Of a stretch of DNA of 64,000 nucleotides, positions 8,968 through 18,112 are shown piece after piece. Each line of letters begins with the position of its first letter. The first letter of the stretch is position 1. The stretch is from Rhodoligotrophos appendicifer (GTDB lineage: Bacteria; Pseudomonadota; Alphaproteobacteria; Rhizobiales; Im1), in contig NZ_VHKL01000007.1 of NCBI RefSeq assembly GCF_007474605.1, positions 62,001-126,000 on the forward strand, written 5' to 3'. The position numbers and the translations under genes were made by a program. Below the pieces are notes generated by a model. That model did not search any database. It was not told the origin of the DNA and saw only the letters and a program-made list of their open reading frames with translations.

Positions 8968-11034
8968 ATGGCCACGACCAGACTCATCCAGTCCAATGAT
9001 CCGCTGCTTCAGCCGTTTCAGCTGAAGCACCTCACGCTGAAGAACCGGATCATGTCTACCGCGCACGAGCCAAATTATCATGACGGCAACGGAATGCCTG
9101 GTGAGCGATACCGCCTCTATCACCTGGAGAAGGCCAAAGGAGGTATGGCTATGACAATGACTGCGGGCTCCGCCTCAGTCTCTCGGGATAGCCCGCCTGC
9201 CTTCGGCAATCTCCTGGCGTATAAGGATGAAATAGTCCCTTACATGAGGCGACTGACGGATGATTGCCACGAACATGGCTGCGCCGTCATGATCCAATTG
9301 ACCCATCTAGGCCGCCGCACCGGATGGAACAAGGCGGACTGGCTTCCCGTCCTGGCGCCCTCCCCGGTGCGTGAGCCGGCCCATCGCGCCTTTCCGAAAG
9401 AGATCGAAGACTGGGACATGGACCGCATCGTCGGAGATTACGCCTCAGCCACCCAGAGAATGCAGGAAGCCGGCCTCGATGGGATCGAATTCGAAGCTTA
9501 CGGCCATCTTCTGGACCAGTTCTGGTCCCCCGCAACAAATAAGCGGGAGGATGAATATGGCGGTCACATCGATAATCGACTGCGATTCACCTACCGCGTT
9601 CTGGATGCCGTCCGCGCAGCGGTCGGCCCAGACTTTATCGTTGGTCTGCGGCTGGTGCTGGACGAGGATTGGGCCCGCGGCATCACCAAGGAACAGGGCC
9701 TCGAAATCGCCGGTCGGTTAATAGCATCCGGCCAAATCGACTTCCTCAACGTCATACGTGGCCACATTGACAGCGATGCCGCCCTCACCAAGGTCATCCC
9801 CGTCCACGGGATGCGCGCGGCACCTCATTTGGATTTTGCCGGCGAGGTTCGCCGGGAGACAAAGTTTCCGGTCTTCCACGCAGCTCGCATCAACGATGTC
9901 GCCACTGCACGGCATGCGGTTGCCACAGGCAAGCTCGACATGGTCGGAATGACGCGTGCTCATATCGCCGATCCACATATTGTTCGCAAGATCATGGAGA
10001 AGCGGGAAGAGGAAATCCGCCCCTGTGTCGGAGCAACATACTGTTTGGATCGTATCTACGAGGCGGGAGAAGCGCTTTGCATTCATAACGCATCGACGGG
10101 CCGCGAGCGAACCATGCCTCATATCGTGCCGAAAACATCAGGTGCGCGTCGCAAGGTTGTCGTTGTCGGCGCCGGTCCGGCCGGATTGGAGGCTGCTCGG
10201 GTCAGCGCTGAGCGCGGACACGAGGTGATCCTGTTTGAAGCCACAGACAAACCGGGCGGGCAGATCCGGCTTCTTACGCAGTTAAAGCGGCGACGCGAAT
10301 TTATCGGCATCGTCGATTGGCGAATGGCGAGACTAGAGGCGTTGGGGGTTGCTCTGAGATTTAACACGTTGGCCGAAGCAAGCGATGTGCTCGCTGAGCA
10401 TCCAGACGTCGTCCTCATCGCCACCGGAGGCCTTCCACAACAGCCTCTTATCGAGACTGGAACGGATTTGGCCGTTTCCACCTGGGACATCCTCTCCGGC
10501 GACGTAAAGCCCGCAGACGATGTTCTGCTGTTCGACGACAATGGTGCCCATCAAGGTATGACCACAGCACAGTTCATCGTCGAACAAGGTTCAGATCTCG
10601 AAATCGTCACGCCCGAACGTTTTTTTGCACCCGATGTCGGGGGCCTGAATTTCGCGCCTTACATGGCGGAGTTGCAGTCGCGTGGCGCACGGATCAGCAT
10701 CGGCAGCAGCGTGCGTGCAATCCGACGAGAAGGCAATAAGCTCGCAGTCACTCTAACGAGTGAATTCGCAGAGAAAGATGTTGGAGAGCGGCTCGTCGAC
10801 CAAGTTGTCGTAGAACACGGCACATTGCCTTTGGATGACATCTATTTTGCGCTGAAGGAGTTGTCCATCAACCGTGGCGAAGTCGACTATGGGGCATTGA
10901 TTTCAGGCCAGAAGCAAGACGTGCGAACTCGCCCAGAAGCAGAGTTTCAGCTCTTTCGGCTCGGCGACGCAGTTGCTTCGCGAAACATTCATGCAGCTAT
11001 CTACGATGCCATGCGTCTGTGCAAGGATCTCTAA
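8968..11034 (+). CDS. TMADH/dimethylglycine-dehydrogenase-type NADH:flavin oxidoreductase
   Basis: The product is 688 residues with the three-part layout of trimethylamine dehydrogenase relatives. An OYE-like FMN barrel comes first (about 1-340), then a cysteine cluster (about 350-370), then an FAD/NAD domain with VVVGAGPAGLEAAR near 400. Such enzymes N-demethylate methylated amines, for example dimethylglycine or N-methylproline; the substrate here is not determined. The cysteine region reads RPCVGATYCLDRIYEAGEAL-C, so the second Cys of the TMADH CxxCxxC cluster is Ala. ATG 8968 is preferred over 8947 because CGGAG lies five to six bases before it. Confidence 0.85.
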   Translation: MATTRLIQSNDPLLQPFQLKHLTLKNRIMSTAHEPNYHDGNGMPGERYRLYHLEKAKGGMAMTMTAGSASVSRDSPPAFGNLLAYKDEIVPYMRRLTDDCHEHGCAVMIQLTHLGRRTGWNKADWLPVLAPSPVREPAHRAFPKEIEDWDMDRIVGDYASATQRMQEAGLDGIEFEAYGHLLDQFWSPATNKREDEYGGHIDNRLRFTYRVLDAVRAAVGPDFIVGLRLVLDEDWARGITKEQGLEIAGRLIASGQIDFLNVIRGHIDSDAALTKVIPVHGMRAAPHLDFAGEVRRETKFPVFHAARINDVATARHAVATGKLDMVGMTRAHIADPHIVRKIMEKREEEIRPCVGATYCLDRIYEAGEALCIHNASTGRERTMPHIVPKTSGARRKVVVVGAGPAGLEAARVSAERGHEVILFEATDKPGGQIRLLTQLKRRREFIGIVDWRMARLEALGVALRFNTLAEASDVLAEHPDVVLIATGGLPQQPLIETGTDLAVSTWDILSGDVKPADDVLLFDDNGAHQGMTTAQFIVEQGSDLEIVTPERFFAPDVGGLNFAPYMAELQSRGARISIGSSVRAIRREGNKLAVTLTSEFAEKDVGERLVDQVVVEHGTLPLDDIYFALKELSINRGEVDYGALISGQKQDVRTRPEAEFQLFRLGDAVASRNIHAAIYDAMRLCKDL

Positions 11035-12188
11035 GCGGCGCGCGATTTTCCTTCCCGCAGGCGATCGGTCACCGGTTTGATCTCCTCCGGGCCGAAGGCA
11101 CCGATGAGACTAAGCAGGTCGGTAAAACCGGCCTGATTCCGCCTGCCCCGCTGCTGGGTTGCTCGATTAACCATTGCCTGGGCAAAGTCGACAGGCCCCT
11201 CCTCGCGGCTGTACCCTTTGCCACACTGCATCGCTAGAGTGACAAGGGAAATGCAGGGGGCCGGCAATTCGGCGCGCTCACATGCCGACTTCAGGCTTGC
11301 AACGTTGCGCGTTGCGAAGATCGTAGCCAGGTGCCGAGACGGCATGCTTGCGAGAAAGGCCAAAGCCTCGACAAGGAAACTGATTTCACCATGACAGGCA
11401 GCTCGGCAAATCAAGCTTCCTGTCATGAGCTTGTCGGTCGCCAGATATCGCACCATTGCTTCAAGGCCGGCAGCATCAAGTTCACTTGCGATTTGAAGAA
11501 AGGAGATCTCTTCAGCCTCCGTCACGAGATCGTCCAACCGGCCATCGGGCACCCAACCTTGCCGGGCAAGGACAACCTTGACGCGATCATTGTTGATGCG
11601 TGTCAATTGGATGCGCACTTCGACCGGTAGATCCTTTCGCTTGCGCATCGCCTCGCAAATAACAGTCAGGCCTCCAAACCGCTTCAACAGGATACGGAAC
11701 CCTTCAATGGGAATTTTAATCGCGTGGTTCGCCAGCAGATGCGTGCAAACTGCCGCGGTACCCTGCTTGATAAGGATCCCGAGCACCGCCCGCGGAAGAA
11801 CGGAACGCTTCGCGATTGCAATCAATCGTTCGGCGTCACCCACACGCGCTATTGCCACTAAAGTGCCGCTGCTCAAGCCTGGGCAAACAGTCAAAAAGGG
11901 CAGAGCAATCCCATCTTCATCTGCAGCAATAGCAAAGGCTAGCTCGGGTGGAACATGTGTCCCCAATTCCACCTCTTGTGCGATTGCACGACGAACGGCG
12001 ACCACCTCATCATTGGCAAGCTTTAAGAGCACCGGCAAGACTGCCGAGCGTTCCTCCGCTCCGGTCTTATCATCGGACACGAAGGCGGCAAGTTCGCGCG
12101 CGAGCTTCATTCTTTGATAGGCAGAGGGATTCTGCGCAACACCAGCAAGAAAGCCAACGTCCAAACCAACGGCGTCTGTCGGCAACAT
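11031..12188 (-). CDS. DUF2336 domain protein
   Basis: The 385-residue protein is all-helical and rich in short Leu/Ala repeats, as expected for the alphaproteobacterial DUF2336 family (for example RRAIAQEVELGTHVPPELAF). The function is unknown; the fold resembles helical repeat scaffolds. A GGGGGA Shine-Dalgarno precedes ATG 12188. The stop overlaps the end of the convergent oxidoreductase by four bases. Upstream lie a perfect 8-bp inverted repeat (12217-12235) and a near-consensus CtrA box (12263-12278), so cell-cycle control is possible. Confidence 0.85.
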   Translation of the reverse strand: MLPTDAVGLDVGFLAGVAQNPSAYQRMKLARELAAFVSDDKTGAEERSAVLPVLLKLANDEVVAVRRAIAQEVELGTHVPPELAFAIAADEDGIALPFLTVCPGLSSGTLVAIARVGDAERLIAIAKRSVLPRAVLGILIKQGTAAVCTHLLANHAIKIPIEGFRILLKRFGGLTVICEAMRKRKDLPVEVRIQLTRINNDRVKVVLARQGWVPDGRLDDLVTEAEEISFLQIASELDAAGLEAMVRYLATDKLMTGSLICRAACHGEISFLVEALAFLASMPSRHLATIFATRNVASLKSACERAELPAPCISLVTLAMQCGKGYSREEGPVDFAQAMVNRATQQRGRRNQAGFTDLLSLIGAFGPEEIKPVTDRLREGKSRAA

Positions 12189-12216
12189 TAGCGTCCCCCA
12201 AGGACAGAATATGCCA

Positions 12217-12235
12217 ACAGTGTCCTTGACACTGT
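12217..12235. promoter_or_regulatory. Perfect 8-bp inverted repeat upstream of DUF2336 gene
   Basis: ACAGTGTC (12217-12224), a CTT spacer and GACACTGT (12228-12235) form a perfect inverted repeat about 30 bp before the DUF2336 start. A wider, weaker symmetry (AGGACAG at 12201, CTGTCCT at 12233) surrounds it. The position fits an operator or a 5'-leader hairpin. The binding protein is not known. Confidence 0.4.
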
Positions 12236-12262
12236 CCTATGGGAGATGATTTCAGCTAAACG

Positions 12263-12278
12263 TTAAGGAACCGTTTAC
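12263..12278. promoter_or_regulatory. CtrA-like box upstream of DUF2336 gene
   Basis: TTAA at 12263-12266, seven bases, then TTTAC at 12274-12278. This is one mismatch from the CtrA consensus TTAA-N7-TTAAC and lies about 75 bp upstream of the DUF2336 start. A second, perfect match occurs near the receiver gene at 14129-14144. Confidence 0.4.
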
Positions 12279-12306
12279 CATAACTGCAACTTGTGAGGGC
12301 AGGACG

Positions 12307-13545
12307 TCAGACCCCGTACTCCGTTTCTGAAATGACTGCCGCCGGCAGTACAGGAGTCATCCTAGGATTGACGAGAACAAAGTCGCTTCGGTTAGGGGGC
12401 GCCGCCCGGCGCGACATACGATAGATCGCGAAGGCCCCCATCAAGGCATAGACCGCGGCAAGATAGATGGGAAATCCGACGGCTCCGAGGGCACTCATAA
12501 TCCCGCCGACAAGGACAGGCCCGACCACCGATCCACACCCGTAAATCAACACCAGCTTTCCGCTGGCGCCCAGGATCTGGTCAGCGTCCAAATTGTCGTT
12601 GGCATGAGCCAGGGCTACCGAATAGAGCGGAAGCGCAAGGGCTCCGAACAGGCAGAAAATCGTGATCAGCAGCGTTTTCGACAGACCTGCGGCAGGCACA
12701 CAGCCGATTGCCAGCAGTGCAGCTGCAAATGCCAGAAGAGTTAAAATGCTGCGTCGGTCATGACGGTCAGAGAACAGTCCAATCGGATACTGGGAAAGAA
12801 TGACACCGAGAGGTGGAAGGGCCATGAGAATCGAGACCTCCGCCACAGTCAGGCCCGCCAGTGTTCCATAGACGGCGCCCATCGTAAAGAACGCCGACTG
12901 TCCCAATCCATTGGCGAATGCACACACCACAGCAAGGGGCGATCGGCTGTAAATCTCGCGAATTTTCACCCCCCGAGGCCGAGTTATATCCGGCGCCGTC
13001 AGTTGAACCAGCGCCATGGGGACCATGGCAAGTGACACCGTGCAGGAAACCAGGACGAAAAGAACAAAGCCCCCAGGGCTCGCAGCATTCAGCAAAAACT
13101 GACCAAACCCCATGCAGGAATAGGTGATGATCATATAAACGGACAACAAGCGGCCTCGATCCTGATTGGTCGAAACCGCATTCAGCCAGCTTTCGGCAAC
13201 GATAAACAACCCGGACAGGCAGAAGCCCAGAATTACCCGCATGATCCCCCACCAGTAAGGATCAACAAATACCGGGAACGCCAGGGCAGCAGTGGAGGCT
13301 ACCGAGGCAAGCGCCGAGAAAACCCTAATGTGACCAACATAGGAAACAAGTTTTGGGGTAATGACCGACCCAATAAGCAGGCCTACGGAATAGGCTGCCA
13401 TTATAATGCCCGTCACTCCCGGCGTGAAATCCTCCATCGCGGCCCGCACCCCGAGCAGCGTTCCTTGTAGGCCGTTGCCGAGTGAGAGCAGCGCTACACC
13501 GACGAGCAAAGCCCAAACAGATCGCACACCATCCAGAAACATCAA
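12307..13545 (-). CDS. MFS transporter
   Basis: The 412-residue protein has about twelve hydrophobic segments and the loop 2-3 signature IGSVITPKLVSYVGHIRVF, with the related IGLFSDRHDRRSIL in the second half. It resembles the YcaD-like branch of the major facilitator superfamily, whose substrates are mostly unknown. It is an inner-membrane protein. The start could be ATG 13545 or the adjacent ATG 13542. It lies between two genes with CtrA-like boxes and is read in the same direction. Confidence 0.85.
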   Translation of the reverse strand: MMFLDGVRSVWALLVGVALLSLGNGLQGTLLGVRAAMEDFTPGVTGIIMAAYSVGLLIGSVITPKLVSYVGHIRVFSALASVASTAALAFPVFVDPYWWGIMRVILGFCLSGLFIVAESWLNAVSTNQDRGRLLSVYMIITYSCMGFGQFLLNAASPGGFVLFVLVSCTVSLAMVPMALVQLTAPDITRPRGVKIREIYSRSPLAVVCAFANGLGQSAFFTMGAVYGTLAGLTVAEVSILMALPPLGVILSQYPIGLFSDRHDRRSILTLLAFAAALLAIGCVPAAGLSKTLLITIFCLFGALALPLYSVALAHANDNLDADQILGASGKLVLIYGCGSVVGPVLVGGIMSALGAVGFPIYLAAVYALMGAFAIYRMSRRAAPPNRSDFVLVNPRMTPVLPAAVISETEYGV

Positions 13546-13665
13546 GCGTCCCCGCGGTCATTTTTCCGGTCCATGCGGATTCTGTATGTTGCGGCATGAG
13601 CATAAGCTTGGACGGAAACGACGCCCTTGTTTGCACTGACGTCTAAACGGCTCGCAGAGCTTTCA

Positions 13666-14049
13666 TTAAGCGGCCTCGTCGCGTCCAGCGACCCCAACCT
13701 GACGAAGCTTGAAGTCCAGGATATCGGCATCAAATGGCTCGATCAGGCACTCCGATGCTCCCTCCCAAATGGCCTGACTTATTGAGCTTGCAGAAGTCTG
13801 CTCTGCGCAAATCAGCACCACCGGCTTTGATCCTAACCTGGCACGTCGCAGCCGCTGCAGAAAGGCCACGCTGTTCATGGTCCCCATGGTGTCAGGCATC
13901 ATAATAACGTCGGGCATCCGGTTTCTGCAAAGAGCCAGTGCTTCCTCAGGGCTTTGAGCACTCTGGATCTCGAACCCATAGGAGTTCAGCAGGACCGCAA
14001 GGTGGTTACGATCCGTCGCTGGGCCCGCAATGATCAGGCAATGGGTCAT
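13666..14049 (-). CDS. Degenerate response-regulator receiver (pseudo-receiver)
   Basis: The start ATG 14049 gives a stand-alone receiver-like domain of 127 residues (MTHCLIIAGPATDRNHLAVL). The fold pattern is clear, but the phosphorylation chemistry looks lost. The acidic pair after strand 1 reads AGPATD. The phospho-acceptor position in PDVIMMPDTMG is Pro with Asp one residue later. The usual Lys before Pro-Phe is Glu (IEPFD). It may act by binding rather than phosphorylation. A perfect CtrA box lies 80 bp upstream. Confidence 0.75.
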   Translation of the reverse strand: MTHCLIIAGPATDRNHLAVLLNSYGFEIQSAQSPEEALALCRNRMPDVIMMPDTMGTMNSVAFLQRLRRARLGSKPVVLICAEQTSASSISQAIWEGASECLIEPFDADILDFKLRQVGVAGRDEAA

Positions 14050-14128
14050 TCGTTTTCGCTCCGAGCCTCCGCTGCACCGACACAATCGGGCTACGGATCT
14101 CCTGCATAAGTCCTAGGGAGCGGGGCTT

Positions 14129-14144
14129 TAATGAAAGGTTAACA
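14129..14144. promoter_or_regulatory. CtrA binding site (TTAA-N7-TTAAC)
   Basis: TTAA at 14129-14132, seven bases, then TTAAC at 14140-14144 match the full CtrA consensus exactly. It lies 80 bp upstream of the pseudo-receiver start, a usual distance for direct CtrA control. CtrA is the alphaproteobacterial cell-cycle regulator; binding here is inferred from the motif only. Confidence 0.6.
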
Positions 14145-14362
14145 GGATATCCACAGGCTCTAAGCAGAAAAAATGCAAGAAATAACAAATGGTTATATGA
14201 ATGTGGCCGCCACCGGGGAAAAGACAATTGTGGAAAAGTTGGGGCATAACCGCCCCTCGTCTTCGGCGACTCAGTACCCTGAACGGGAAAACAATCAGGC
14301 TCCAGGCAAGATGAGAGGCAAGGCGGCCACCTTTGCCCGGAGCATCCTGGCAAAAGTTCCCT
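14145..14362. other. Intergenic region between receiver gene and dnaE
   Basis: The gap between the receiver start (14050) and the dnaE stop holds no convincing gene. After the CtrA box come an A-rich stretch (14160-14205) and two DnaA-box-like words, each one mismatch from TTATNCACA: ATATCCACA at 14148-14156 and, on the minus strand, TTTTCCACA at 14229-14237. The hairpin GGGGC/GCCCC at 14242-14257 could end dnaE transcription on the minus strand, though only a short T-run follows. The plus-strand frame 14173-14403 has no recognisable product. Confidence 0.4.
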
Positions 14363-17300
14363 CTACAAATCCTGCACGTCCAATACGTCCGGAATCGCCT
14401 TGATGGCGGCTTTGATCTGTGGAGTGATCGTGAACTTGTTGCCGAGAACCATCTCGACCTCGCGTGAGCTCCCCAGCAACATTTTCAGTCTTACCGGAGA
14501 GCGACCGCCGTTGCCCAGGCGAGCTGCGAGGCTTTCGATTGAAACCGTTTCTCGGACGGAAATCGTCAGGCCAGATGTTATAGCCTGTGCCGAGCGTTCC
14601 AGCGGCTCCACAGAATGAAGCCGTAGCCGTGTCTCCTCACCCTCAACATCGGCTTCCACTCTTAGGATTACAGCATTTCCAGGTTCGAGCATCTCTCGGA
14701 TCATAACCAGCTGATCGGCAAACACCACTGCTTCGAACTGCCCCGTTGGATCTGAGAAACCCACAAACGCAAACCTGTTTCCGCTCTTAGAGCGTCGTTC
14801 TTGGCGGTGCGTCACCGTGCCCGCGAGACGCCCAGCTGTGGCACCCTTGCTTTTTGCCTTTTCTGAGAAGACCGCCCAACTTTCCACGCCGATTTTTGCA
14901 AGAGGAGCCATGTAATCGTCGAGTGGATGCCCTGAAAGGTAGAAGCCAACGGCTTCGAATTCCTGTGCCAGTTGCTCCATTGGCAGCCAGGATTCAATAT
15001 GCGGCAGCGGTACATCGGTCGCTGCATGACCTGCACCAGAAAAAAGGTCAACCTGCCCAGATGCAGCATCTTGTGCGGTTCGGTCGGCCATAGACATAAT
15101 CGCGTCCAAGCCAGCAAGGAGCTGAGCTCGGTTGGGATTGAATTCACTCAGAGCACCGGCTCTGATCATATTCTCCAGGGCTCGCTTGGTAACGACCCGT
15201 GGATCGATGCGTCGCACAAAATCCGTAAGGCTGACGAATGGTCCGCCCTCTTCCCGTAATCTCATAATGTGCTCGACAACACCCTTTCCAACATTCTTGA
15301 GGGCTGCCATCGAGTAGTGAATTCGGCCTTCCTCAACAACGAAATCAATTTCCGAGTGATTCACAGAAGGTGGATCGATCTTAACCTTGAGTCTCTGGGC
15401 CTCTCGACGGAAGAGGTAGAGCTTATCGGTGTTCCCGCTGTCCAGCGTCATCGACGCGGCGAGGAATTCGACAGGATAGTTACACTTCAAATAGGCCGTC
15501 TGATAGGCTATGAGCCCATAACAGGCGGAGTGAGATTTATTGAACCCGTATCCGGCAAATTTCGCCACAAGCTCGAAAATGAACTCGGCCTGAGGTTTGT
15601 CCACTCCCTTCGACACCGCGCCCTCGACGAAGCGGACTTTCTGTTGGTCCATCTCGGACTTGATTTTCTTGCCCATCGCCCTGCGCAGGAGGTCAGCTTC
15701 ACCCAATGAATAACCCGAAAGGACTTGGGCGATTTGCATCACCTGTTCCTGGTAGATGATCACTCCGTAAGTATCCGCGGTGATTGGTGTGACCGCCTCG
15801 TGCAGAAATTCAGGCGCCTCCTCGCCGTGCTTGGCGGCCAAATATTTGGGAATGTTGTCCATGGGACCAGGACGATACAACGCAACCAGCGCTATGATAT
15901 CTTCCAAAACAGTCGGCAGGGCCTTTCGGAGAAGGTCCTTAAATCCCGAGCTTTCCAACTGGAAGACCCCAACTGTGTCCCCGTGGGACAGCATTTGGTA
16001 AGTCTTCGCGTCATCATAGGCGATTTTATCGAGGTCGAAACGAGGCTCTCGGCGCCGGATCAAGGCGCAAGCCTTCTGTAAAACAGTAAGTGTTTTGAGG
16101 CCGAGGAAATCGAACTTCACCAACCCGGCCTGTTCGACCCACTTCATGTTGAACTGGGTGACCTGCATATCAGACCGTGGATCACGGTAGAGTGGCACAA
16201 GCTCATGCAGAGGGCGGTCGCCTATTACAACACCGGCAGCATGGGTTGAGGCATGGCGGTAAAGCCCCTCCAGCTTCAGCCCCATTTCGAGCATCGTCCG
16301 CGTCGTCTCGTCCTTATCACGCTCCTCCTGTAACCTCGCTTCGCCATCAATTGCCTGGCGCAGCGTAACCGGATTGGCGGGATTGTTCGGAATGAGCTTG
16401 CAGAGACGATCCACTTGCCCATAGGGCATCTGCAACACTCGGCCTACGTCACGACACACAGCCCGAGCCTGCAGCTTTCCAAATGTAATGATCTGAGCGA
16501 CCTGCTCGCGGCCATATTTTTTCTGAACGTAGTCGATAACTTCGTCACGGCGTTCCTGACAGAAATCGATGTCAAAATCCGGCATCGACACACGCTCAGG
16601 ATTGAGAAAGCGTTCGAAAAGCAGATTGAATTGCAGAGGATCCAAATCGGTAATTGTCAGAGCCCATGCCACAACTGATCCAGCGCCGGAACCGCGACCT
16701 GGTCCGACCGGAATGTCCTGAGCCTTGGACCACTTGATGAAGTCCGCGACAATCAGGAAATAGCCGGGGAACTGCATCCCTACGATGACGTCGAGTTCAA
16801 ACTCTAGCCGGTCCCAATACTCTTTCTCTTCATGGCCCGCAGCCAGGCCCCGCGTAGCTAAGCGCGCTCGCAGGCCTTCGCGGGCTTGAACCTTAAGCTC
16901 ATCCCCTTCATTCGTGGAGTACCGCGGAAGAATGGGTTCGCGGCCCCTTGGCCGGAACGAACAACGACGCGCAACTTCAACAGTATTTGCGACCGCCTCC
17001 GGAAGGTCAGCGAAGAGCGCGGCCATTTCGGAGGAAGATTTAAAGAAATGTTCCGGGGTGAGACGGCGTCGATCCTCAGCCGCCACCACAGATCCTTCGG
17101 CTATGCAGATCAGGGCGTCATGCGCCGGTGCGTCCTCGGGAACAGCAAAATAGGGCTCGTTTGTTGCCACAAGCGGTAGATCCAAGGCATAGGCGAGCTC
17201 CACCAATGGAACCTCAGTCGCCCTTTCCTCTTCCATTCCGTGGCGCTGCAATTCCACGTATAGTCGATCGTTGAAGATTTCCTTTAGATGCTCCAACCGA

Positions 17301-17803
17301 GCTCGCGCCTGCGCATCATCGCCGCTCAGTAGAGGCTCATTGATTACTCCCTTAGGGCCCCCAGTGAGGCAGATCAGACCTTCCTGGTGAGCAGCTACAA
17401 GTGCGAATTTCACGTGAGCGCCTTGCGCATCCGGAGTGTCGAGAAATGCACGGCTCGATAGCGCCATCAGATTCTGATAGCCTTTTGCATCCTTGGCGAT
17501 TAACGCAATGACTGGCAGGCGTTTTGGCAGTCCGGCAGCCCGGATCGGGCGTTCGCCAGCATCTTCAAAATCAACACTCAGGGTAATGCCGATGATCGGC
17601 TGGACTCCCATCCCTGCCATCGATTCTGAAAACTCGAGAGCGCCGAATAAGTTATTGGTGTCCGTCAGCACCAGCGCAGGCATCCTGTGCTTCTTGCACA
17701 GCGACGACAGCTGCTTCACGGGTAGAGCGCCCTCCAAAAGCGAATAGGCTGAGTGTGAGCGCAGGTGAACGAAGGGGACGGGGCTAGTTGTATTGCTGGT
17801 CAT
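14363..17803 (-). CDS. dnaE: DNA polymerase III alpha subunit
   Basis: The product, 1146 residues, is the replicative polymerase of DnaE1 type. It starts with a PHP domain (PFVHLRSHSAYSLLEGAL). The C-family polymerase core follows, including GPGRGSGAGSVVAWAL and the catalytic aspartates in PDFDIDFCQERR near residue 400. A helix-hairpin-helix segment and a C-terminal OB fold (AGTVTHRQERRSKSGNRFAF) complete it. Length and order are normal for the family. The protein acts in the cytoplasmic replisome. Confidence 0.97.
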   Translation of the reverse strand: MTSNTTSPVPFVHLRSHSAYSLLEGALPVKQLSSLCKKHRMPALVLTDTNNLFGALEFSESMAGMGVQPIIGITLSVDFEDAGERPIRAAGLPKRLPVIALIAKDAKGYQNLMALSSRAFLDTPDAQGAHVKFALVAAHQEGLICLTGGPKGVINEPLLSGDDAQARARLEHLKEIFNDRLYVELQRHGMEEERATEVPLVELAYALDLPLVATNEPYFAVPEDAPAHDALICIAEGSVVAAEDRRRLTPEHFFKSSSEMAALFADLPEAVANTVEVARRCSFRPRGREPILPRYSTNEGDELKVQAREGLRARLATRGLAAGHEEKEYWDRLEFELDVIVGMQFPGYFLIVADFIKWSKAQDIPVGPGRGSGAGSVVAWALTITDLDPLQFNLLFERFLNPERVSMPDFDIDFCQERRDEVIDYVQKKYGREQVAQIITFGKLQARAVCRDVGRVLQMPYGQVDRLCKLIPNNPANPVTLRQAIDGEARLQEERDKDETTRTMLEMGLKLEGLYRHASTHAAGVVIGDRPLHELVPLYRDPRSDMQVTQFNMKWVEQAGLVKFDFLGLKTLTVLQKACALIRRREPRFDLDKIAYDDAKTYQMLSHGDTVGVFQLESSGFKDLLRKALPTVLEDIIALVALYRPGPMDNIPKYLAAKHGEEAPEFLHEAVTPITADTYGVIIYQEQVMQIAQVLSGYSLGEADLLRRAMGKKIKSEMDQQKVRFVEGAVSKGVDKPQAEFIFELVAKFAGYGFNKSHSACYGLIAYQTAYLKCNYPVEFLAASMTLDSGNTDKLYLFRREAQRLKVKIDPPSVNHSEIDFVVEEGRIHYSMAALKNVGKGVVEHIMRLREEGGPFVSLTDFVRRIDPRVVTKRALENMIRAGALSEFNPNRAQLLAGLDAIMSMADRTAQDAASGQVDLFSGAGHAATDVPLPHIESWLPMEQLAQEFEAVGFYLSGHPLDDYMAPLAKIGVESWAVFSEKAKSKGATAGRLAGTVTHRQERRSKSGNRFAFVGFSDPTGQFEAVVFADQLVMIREMLEPGNAVILRVEADVEGEETRLRLHSVEPLERSAQAITSGLTISVRETVSIESLAARLGNGGRSPVRLKMLLGSSREVEMVLGNKFTITPQIKAAIKAIPDVLDVQDL

Positions 17804-17851
17804 TCCCTAGTCTATCGCAGACCTACGACGACGTAACAACGGAACCTGCAG

Positions 17852-18100
17852 TTATTCACGGGCAAGTGGCACGTGGCGAAGGCGGACCCCTGGGCCAGCG
17901 GCATCCGCCGGAATAAACAACACGCCAGCCAATTCCAAGGCAGACAGGATCTGAGCCAAGGTCGAACGATGAAAATCGTGACGACCTTTCTCAAAGTCCC
18001 TAATGGTGCCGCGGGACAGTCCCGCCCGCTCTGCGAGATCCTCCTGCGTCCAATCGAGAAGGCCCCGAGCGGCCCGGCATTGTTCCGCCGTAAGCATCAT
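17852..18100 (-). CDS. XRE-family transcriptional regulator
   Basis: The 82-residue protein is a single helix-turn-helix domain of Cro/C1 type (ARGLLDWTQEDLAERAGLSR, then a helix containing FEKGRH), followed by a short C-terminal extension. It probably binds DNA as a dimer. A perfect 11-bp inverted repeat at 18113-18140, 12 bp upstream of the start, is the likely operator and suggests autoregulation. The same site lies about 70 bp before the divergent antiporter gene, which may therefore be a target. Confidence 0.85.
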   Translation of the reverse strand: MMLTAEQCRAARGLLDWTQEDLAERAGLSRGTIRDFEKGRHDFHRSTLAQILSALELAGVLFIPADAAGPGVRLRHVPLARE

Positions 18101-18112
18101 GAGAAAACTTGC

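Noticed and set aside
14050-14362. Chromosomal origin of replication
   Set aside because: Only two imperfect DnaA-like words and no usual origin neighbours (hemE, parAB, dnaA); insufficient.
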